Of a stretch of DNA of 64,000 bases, positions 61,016-64,000 are shown piece by piece. The stretch's first letter is position 1; the number at the start of each line of letters is the position of its first letter. The notes below the pieces were generated by a model. The model saw nothing but the letters and a program-made list of their open reading frames with translations. It did no database searches and was not told the DNA's origin. Both the position numbers and the translations under genes were made by a program. The DNA comes from Streptomyces flaveolus (GTDB taxonomy: Bacteria; Actinomycetota; Actinomycetes; Streptomycetales; Streptomycetaceae): the NCBI RefSeq assembly GCF_000716535.1, contig NZ_JNWV01000004.1:345793-409792 (forward strand), written 5' to 3'.

Positions 61016-62464
61016 ATGGAGTACGTGACTCGGATCGTGATCATCGGTGGCGGACCCGGCGGATACGAAGCGGCGCTGGTGGCCGCTCAGCTCGGCGCGG
61101 AGGTGACCGTCGTCGACTGCGACGGTCTGGGCGGAGCGTCGGTGCTGACCGACTGCGTGCCGTCGAAGACCCTTATCGCTACGGCCGAGGTGATGACCAC
61201 CTTCGACTCCTCCTACGAGGAGCTGGGCATCATCGTCGCCGACGACACCCCGCCGCTGGAGCAGGCGGCCCGGGTGGTCGGCGTGGACCTAGGGAAGGTC
61301 AACCGCCGGGTGAAGCGGCTGGCCCTCGCCCAGTCCCACGACATCACCGCCTCCGTCACCCGCGCCGGCGCCCGGGTCATGCGCGGGCGCGGACGGCTGG
61401 ACGGCATGCAGGCCCTGGACGGGTCCCGGAAGGTCGTCGTCACCGCCGCCGACGGCACGGAGGAGACCCTCACCGCCGACGCGGTCCTCATCGCCACCGG
61501 CGGCCACCCGCGCGAGCTGCCCGACGCCCGGCCCGACGGCGAGCGCATCCTCAACTGGACCCAGGTCTACGACCTCACCGAGCTGCCGGAAGAGCTGATC
61601 GTGGTCGGGTCGGGCGTGACCGGTGCCGAGTTCGCCGGCGCGTACCAGGCCCTGGGGTCGAAGGTCACGCTCGTGTCGTCCCGCGACCGCGTGCTGCCGG
61701 GTGAGGACCCGGACGCCGCCGCCGTCCTGGAGGACGTCTTCCGGCGCCGTGGCATGAACGTCATGGCCCGTTCCCGCGCGCAGTCCGCCAAGCGCGTCGG
61801 CGACCGGGTCGAGGTGACGCTGGCCGACGGCCGGGTCATCAGCGGCACGCACTGCCTGATGGCCGTCGGTGCCATCCCGAACAGCGCGGGCCTCGGTCTG
61901 GAGGAGGCCGGCGTCAAGCTGCGCGAGTCGGGTCACATCTGGACGGACAAGGTGTCCCGGACGACCGCTCCCGGCGTCTACGCGGCCGGTGACGTGACCG
62001 GGGTCTTCGCTCTCGCGTCGGTCGCCGCCATGCAGGGACGTATCGCCATGTACCACTTCCTGGGCGACGCGGTGGCCCCGCTGAACCTGAAGACGGTGTC
62101 GTCCAACGTCTTCACCGACCCCGAGATCGCCACCGTCGGCTACACCCAGGCGGACGTGGACGCGGGCAAGATCGACGCGAGGGTCGTCAAGCTCCCGCTC
62201 CTGCGCAACCCGCGCGCCAAGATGCAGGGCATCCGGGACGGCTTCGTGAAGATCTTCTGCCGGCCGGGTACCGGGATCGTCGTCGGCGGCGTGGTGGTGG
62301 CGCCCCGCGCCTCGGAACTGATCCACCCCATCTCGATCGCCGTCGACAACAATCTGACGGTCGAACAGATCGCGAACGCGTTCACGGTGTACCCCTCCCT
62401 TTCGGGGTCGATCGCGGAGGTCGCCCGGCAGCTCCACACCCGCAAGGCGAGCGCGGAGGCCTGA
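61016..62464 (+). CDS. lpdA: LpdA-type NAD(P)H quinone dehydrogenase (flavoprotein disulfide reductase family, non-classical)
   Basis: 482 residues of the two-dinucleotide-binding-domain fold: FAD motif RIVIIGGGPGGYEAALVAAQLG and NAD(P) motif LIVVGSGVTGAEFAGAYQALG, plus GVYAAGDVTG. Two catalytic elements of true lipoamide dehydrogenases are changed. The redox disulfide region reads GGASVLTDCVPSK (first Cys lost), and the C-terminal HAHPTLSE-type segment reads TVYPSLSGS (His lost). The same is true of mycobacterial LpdA, a quinone reductase. It should therefore not be called an E3 subunit. ATG 61016. Confidence 0.9.
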   Translation: MEYVTRIVIIGGGPGGYEAALVAAQLGAEVTVVDCDGLGGASVLTDCVPSKTLIATAEVMTTFDSSYEELGIIVADDTPPLEQAARVVGVDLGKVNRRVKRLALAQSHDITASVTRAGARVMRGRGRLDGMQALDGSRKVVVTAADGTEETLTADAVLIATGGHPRELPDARPDGERILNWTQVYDLTELPEELIVVGSGVTGAEFAGAYQALGSKVTLVSSRDRVLPGEDPDAAAVLEDVFRRRGMNVMARSRAQSAKRVGDRVEVTLADGRVISGTHCLMAVGAIPNSAGLGLEEAGVKLRESGHIWTDKVSRTTAPGVYAAGDVTGVFALASVAAMQGRIAMYHFLGDAVAPLNLKTVSSNVFTDPEIATVGYTQADVDAGKIDARVVKLPLLRNPRAKMQGIRDGFVKIFCRPGTGIVVGGVVVAPRASELIHPISIAVDNNLTVEQIANAFTVYPSLSGSIAEVARQLHTRKASAEA

Positions 62465-62480
62465 CGGCCGGTGTCGACTT

Positions 62481-62496
62481 CCCCCTGTTCAGGGGG
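62481..62496 (+). terminator. Short hairpin after lpdA
   Basis: CCCCCT-GTTC-AGGGGG, a 6-bp stem with a 4-base loop, 16 bases past the stop codon. No T-run. Confidence 0.5.
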
Positions 62497-62630
62497 TGTT
62501 GTGGCGCATGCGGTCGGCATAGTCGGGGCGGGAGGGTGCTATACCACTTCCCGCCCTGCCATGCGAACAACTTCTGTTATTCGGCGCAAACTGCTGAAAG
62601 CAGACGGTCGCTGGGGTTACTGTCAGTTTC

Positions 62631-63575
62631 GTGTTCGCTGCTGAACGTCGCCAATTGATCCTTGAAATGGTGCGAGCGAACGGTGCCGTGTCGCTCCGTG
62701 AGCTCGCCCGCGTCGTCCAGACCTCCGAAGTGACCGTACGGCGGGACGTGCGGGCACTGGAGGCAGAAGGACTCCTCGACCGCCGGCACGGCGGTGCGGT
62801 ACTGCCGGGCGGGTTCACGCGAGAGTCCGGCTTTCCGCAGAAATCCCACCTCGCGACCGCCGAGAAGACGGCCATCGCCGACCTCGCCGCAGGCCTCGTC
62901 GAAGAAGGCGAGGCCATCGTGGTCGGGGCCGGTACGACCACACAGGAGCTGGCCCGCCGGCTCGCGCGCGTGCCGGGCCTGACGGTCGTCACCAACTCCC
63001 TCCTGGTGGCCCAGGCGCTGGCCCACGCCAACCGGGTGGAGGTCGTGATGACCGGAGGCACCCTGCGCGGCTCCAACTACGCCCTCGTCGGCTCCGGCGC
63101 GGAGCAGTCCCTCCAGGGTCTGCGCGTGTCGAAGGCCTTCCTCTCCGGGAGCGGGCTGACGGCCGAGCGCGGCCTGTCCACCTCCAACATGCTCTCGGCA
63201 TCCGTCGACCGCGCCCTCGTCCAGGCCGCCGCGGAGGTCGTGGTCCTCGCCGACCACACCAAGCTCGGCACGGACACCATGTTCCAGACCGTGCCGACGG
63301 ACCTCATCACCCGGCTGGTCACCGACGAACCCCCGCCCCACGACGACCGCGCCGCCACGGAGTTGCAGGCGCTCGCCGACCAGGGCGTGCAGATCGCCGT
63401 CACGGGGGCGAGCGGGAACCCGGGGGGTGACCAGGTCCCGGCGGGCCGCCGCGCTCCCCTGCCGGGACCGCGCAGGGGCCACGTACCGGGCTCTTCCGCC
63501 CTCCGCTCCACCACAGGCCTGGGCGAACCGGCAACCACAGACCGAGGCCGCGTCGCCGACCTGCGCCGCCGGTAG
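62631..63575 (+). CDS. DeoR-family transcriptional regulator
   Basis: 314 residues. The N-terminal DeoR helix-turn-helix (AAERRQLILEMVRANGAVSLRELARVVQTSEVTVRRDVRALEAEGLLDRRHGGAVLPG) occupies residues 3-62. The effector (DeoRC, phosphosugar-sensing) domain follows: GLVEEGEAIVVGAGTTTQELARRL, LTVVTNSLLVAQALA, MTGGTLRGSNYALVG, LADHTKLG. The last ~60 residues are a Pro/Arg/Gly-rich tail. Ligands of the family are phosphorylated sugars, so it is a candidate to bind the CTACGCGCGTAG sites nearby, but no copy lies at its own promoter. GTG 62631. Confidence 0.9.
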   Translation: MFAAERRQLILEMVRANGAVSLRELARVVQTSEVTVRRDVRALEAEGLLDRRHGGAVLPGGFTRESGFPQKSHLATAEKTAIADLAAGLVEEGEAIVVGAGTTTQELARRLARVPGLTVVTNSLLVAQALAHANRVEVVMTGGTLRGSNYALVGSGAEQSLQGLRVSKAFLSGSGLTAERGLSTSNMLSASVDRALVQAAAEVVVLADHTKLGTDTMFQTVPTDLITRLVTDEPPPHDDRAATELQALADQGVQIAVTGASGNPGGDQVPAGRRAPLPGPRRGHVPGSSALRSTTGLGEPATTDRGRVADLRRR

Positions 63576-63772
63576 TGCTGACGGGGCCCCGGGACCCGGC
63601 CGGCCCCTGGCAACCGGTAACCGGCGACCGCAGCCGGTCCACAGCCTCACCGAACCGACGGGGAATCGTTCCCTCGATCACCCGCCCCGTACCAGCCGGG
63701 CGGCTGGTTCATCCGCCCGGAGCATGCGGCCGTGCGTGGCCCGCCCTTACTCCTAACGGGCGGGCGGAAACG

Positions 63773-63809
63773 CCACGCCCGGCGGACCGGGGCGGTTCGC
63801 CGGGCGTGG
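63773..63809. terminator. Bidirectional hairpin between deoR and carboxylase gene
   Basis: CCACGCCCGGCG / CGCCGGGCGTGG, a 12-bp perfect stem with 13-base loop, 19 bases from the end of the convergent carboxylase gene. Confidence 0.75.
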
Positions 63810-63828
63810 GGACGGGACTCGGGGCGGG

Positions 63829-64000
63829 TCAGTCCTTGATCTCGCAGATCGCCGCGCCCGACGTGATGGACGCGCCGACCTCGGCGGTCAGGCCCTTGAT
63901 CGTGCCGGCTTTGTGGGCGTTGAGGGGCTGTTCCATCTTCATGGCTTCCAGGACGACGACCAGGTCGCCTTCCTTGACCTCCTGGCCCTCCTCGACGGCG
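63829..64000 (-). CDS. Acyl-CoA carboxylase biotin-carrying subunit, C-terminal end (5' part outside window)
   Basis: Only the last ~56 codons are inside the window, read on the minus strand. They form the biotin-carrier domain: [29 protein letters not shown], with Lys of EAMKM as biotin attachment site, ending ICEIKD and TGA. In Streptomyces this tail belongs to the ~590-residue biotin carboxylase/carrier protein (AccA2-like) of acetyl/propionyl-CoA carboxylase. The full length cannot be seen here. Confidence 0.9.
   Translation of the reverse strand, partial: AVEEGQEVKEGDLVVVLEAMKMEQPLNAHKAGTIKGLTAEVGASITSGAAICEIKD

Noticed and set aside
61016..62464. Annotation as dihydrolipoamide dehydrogenase E3
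   Set aside because: The redox-active Cys pair and C-terminal catalytic His are not conserved.

Overview
This window has very high GC, a strong third-position GC bias, many GTG starts and GTGA/ATGA gene overlaps. Together with gene content and order, this marks it as Streptomyces core chromosome. From memory, the order matches the S. coelicolor stretch that carries afsQ1/afsQ2/sigQ, the nucleoside-salvage genes and the Kdn/sialic-acid-like cell-wall polymer genes. No tRNA, rRNA, prophage, transposase or CRISPR array was seen.

Layout. 1-8.6 kb: the end of a GH20 hexosaminidase, three small hypothetical genes, two tandem copies of an 'ECF sigma factor + single-pass membrane partner' module, and an L,D-transpeptidase lipoprotein. 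8.6-13.1 kb: a methylmalonyl-CoA-mutase large chain, a LysE exporter, and an FAD monooxygenase/TetR pair with two matching operators between them. 13.1-25.7 kb: an envelope glycopolymer island with an acyltransferase, a GT29 sialyltransferase-like enzyme, a GT8-pyruvyltransferase fusion interrupted by a one-base frameshift, two polysialyltransferase-like enzymes, a GT2, NeuA-HAD and a short NeuB. 25.9-29.1 kb: a WXG-like protein and lipoprotein pair, a methyltransferase and an M20 amidohydrolase. 29.4-36.1 kb: a nucleoside-uptake operon (BMP lipoprotein, ABC ATPase missing its 5' end, two permeases, cytidine deaminase, thymidine phosphorylase). 36.2-45.2 kb: Uma2, AEC transporter, a STAS protein overlapping a SnoaL-tailed ECF sigma, MFS/LysR pair, hydrolase, adenosine deaminase and small envelope genes. 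45.7-49.5 kb: the AfsQ3-AfsQ2-AfsQ1/SigQ signalling locus with its GTGAC-N6-GTGAC operator. 49.7-54.2 kb: a uridine-kinase-like protein and deoC with two aldehyde-dehydrogenase genes. 54.3-64 kb: PH-domain proteins, phosphosugar mutase, a 28-bp minisatellite, purine nucleoside phosphorylase, gamma-glutamylcyclotransferase-like protein, an LpdA-type flavoprotein, a DeoR regulator and the 3' end of a biotin-dependent carboxylase.

Functional theme. Four separate transcription units (BMP-ABC-cdd-deoA, add, deoC-aldehyde dehydrogenases, PNP) share a 12-bp palindrome, CTACGCGCGTAG or a close variant, at their promoters. This suggests one local regulon that imports nucleosides, deaminates and phosphorolyses them, and carries the pentose through deoxyribose-phosphate aldolase to acetaldehyde and acetate. 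A DeoR-type gene lies near the end of the window and is a candidate regulator, but nothing in the sequence proves the link.

Two genes are broken: a one-base frameshift near 16,090 and a missing ATPase 5' end at 30,52x. Either could be a real mutation or a sequence error at GC-rich hairpin DNA.
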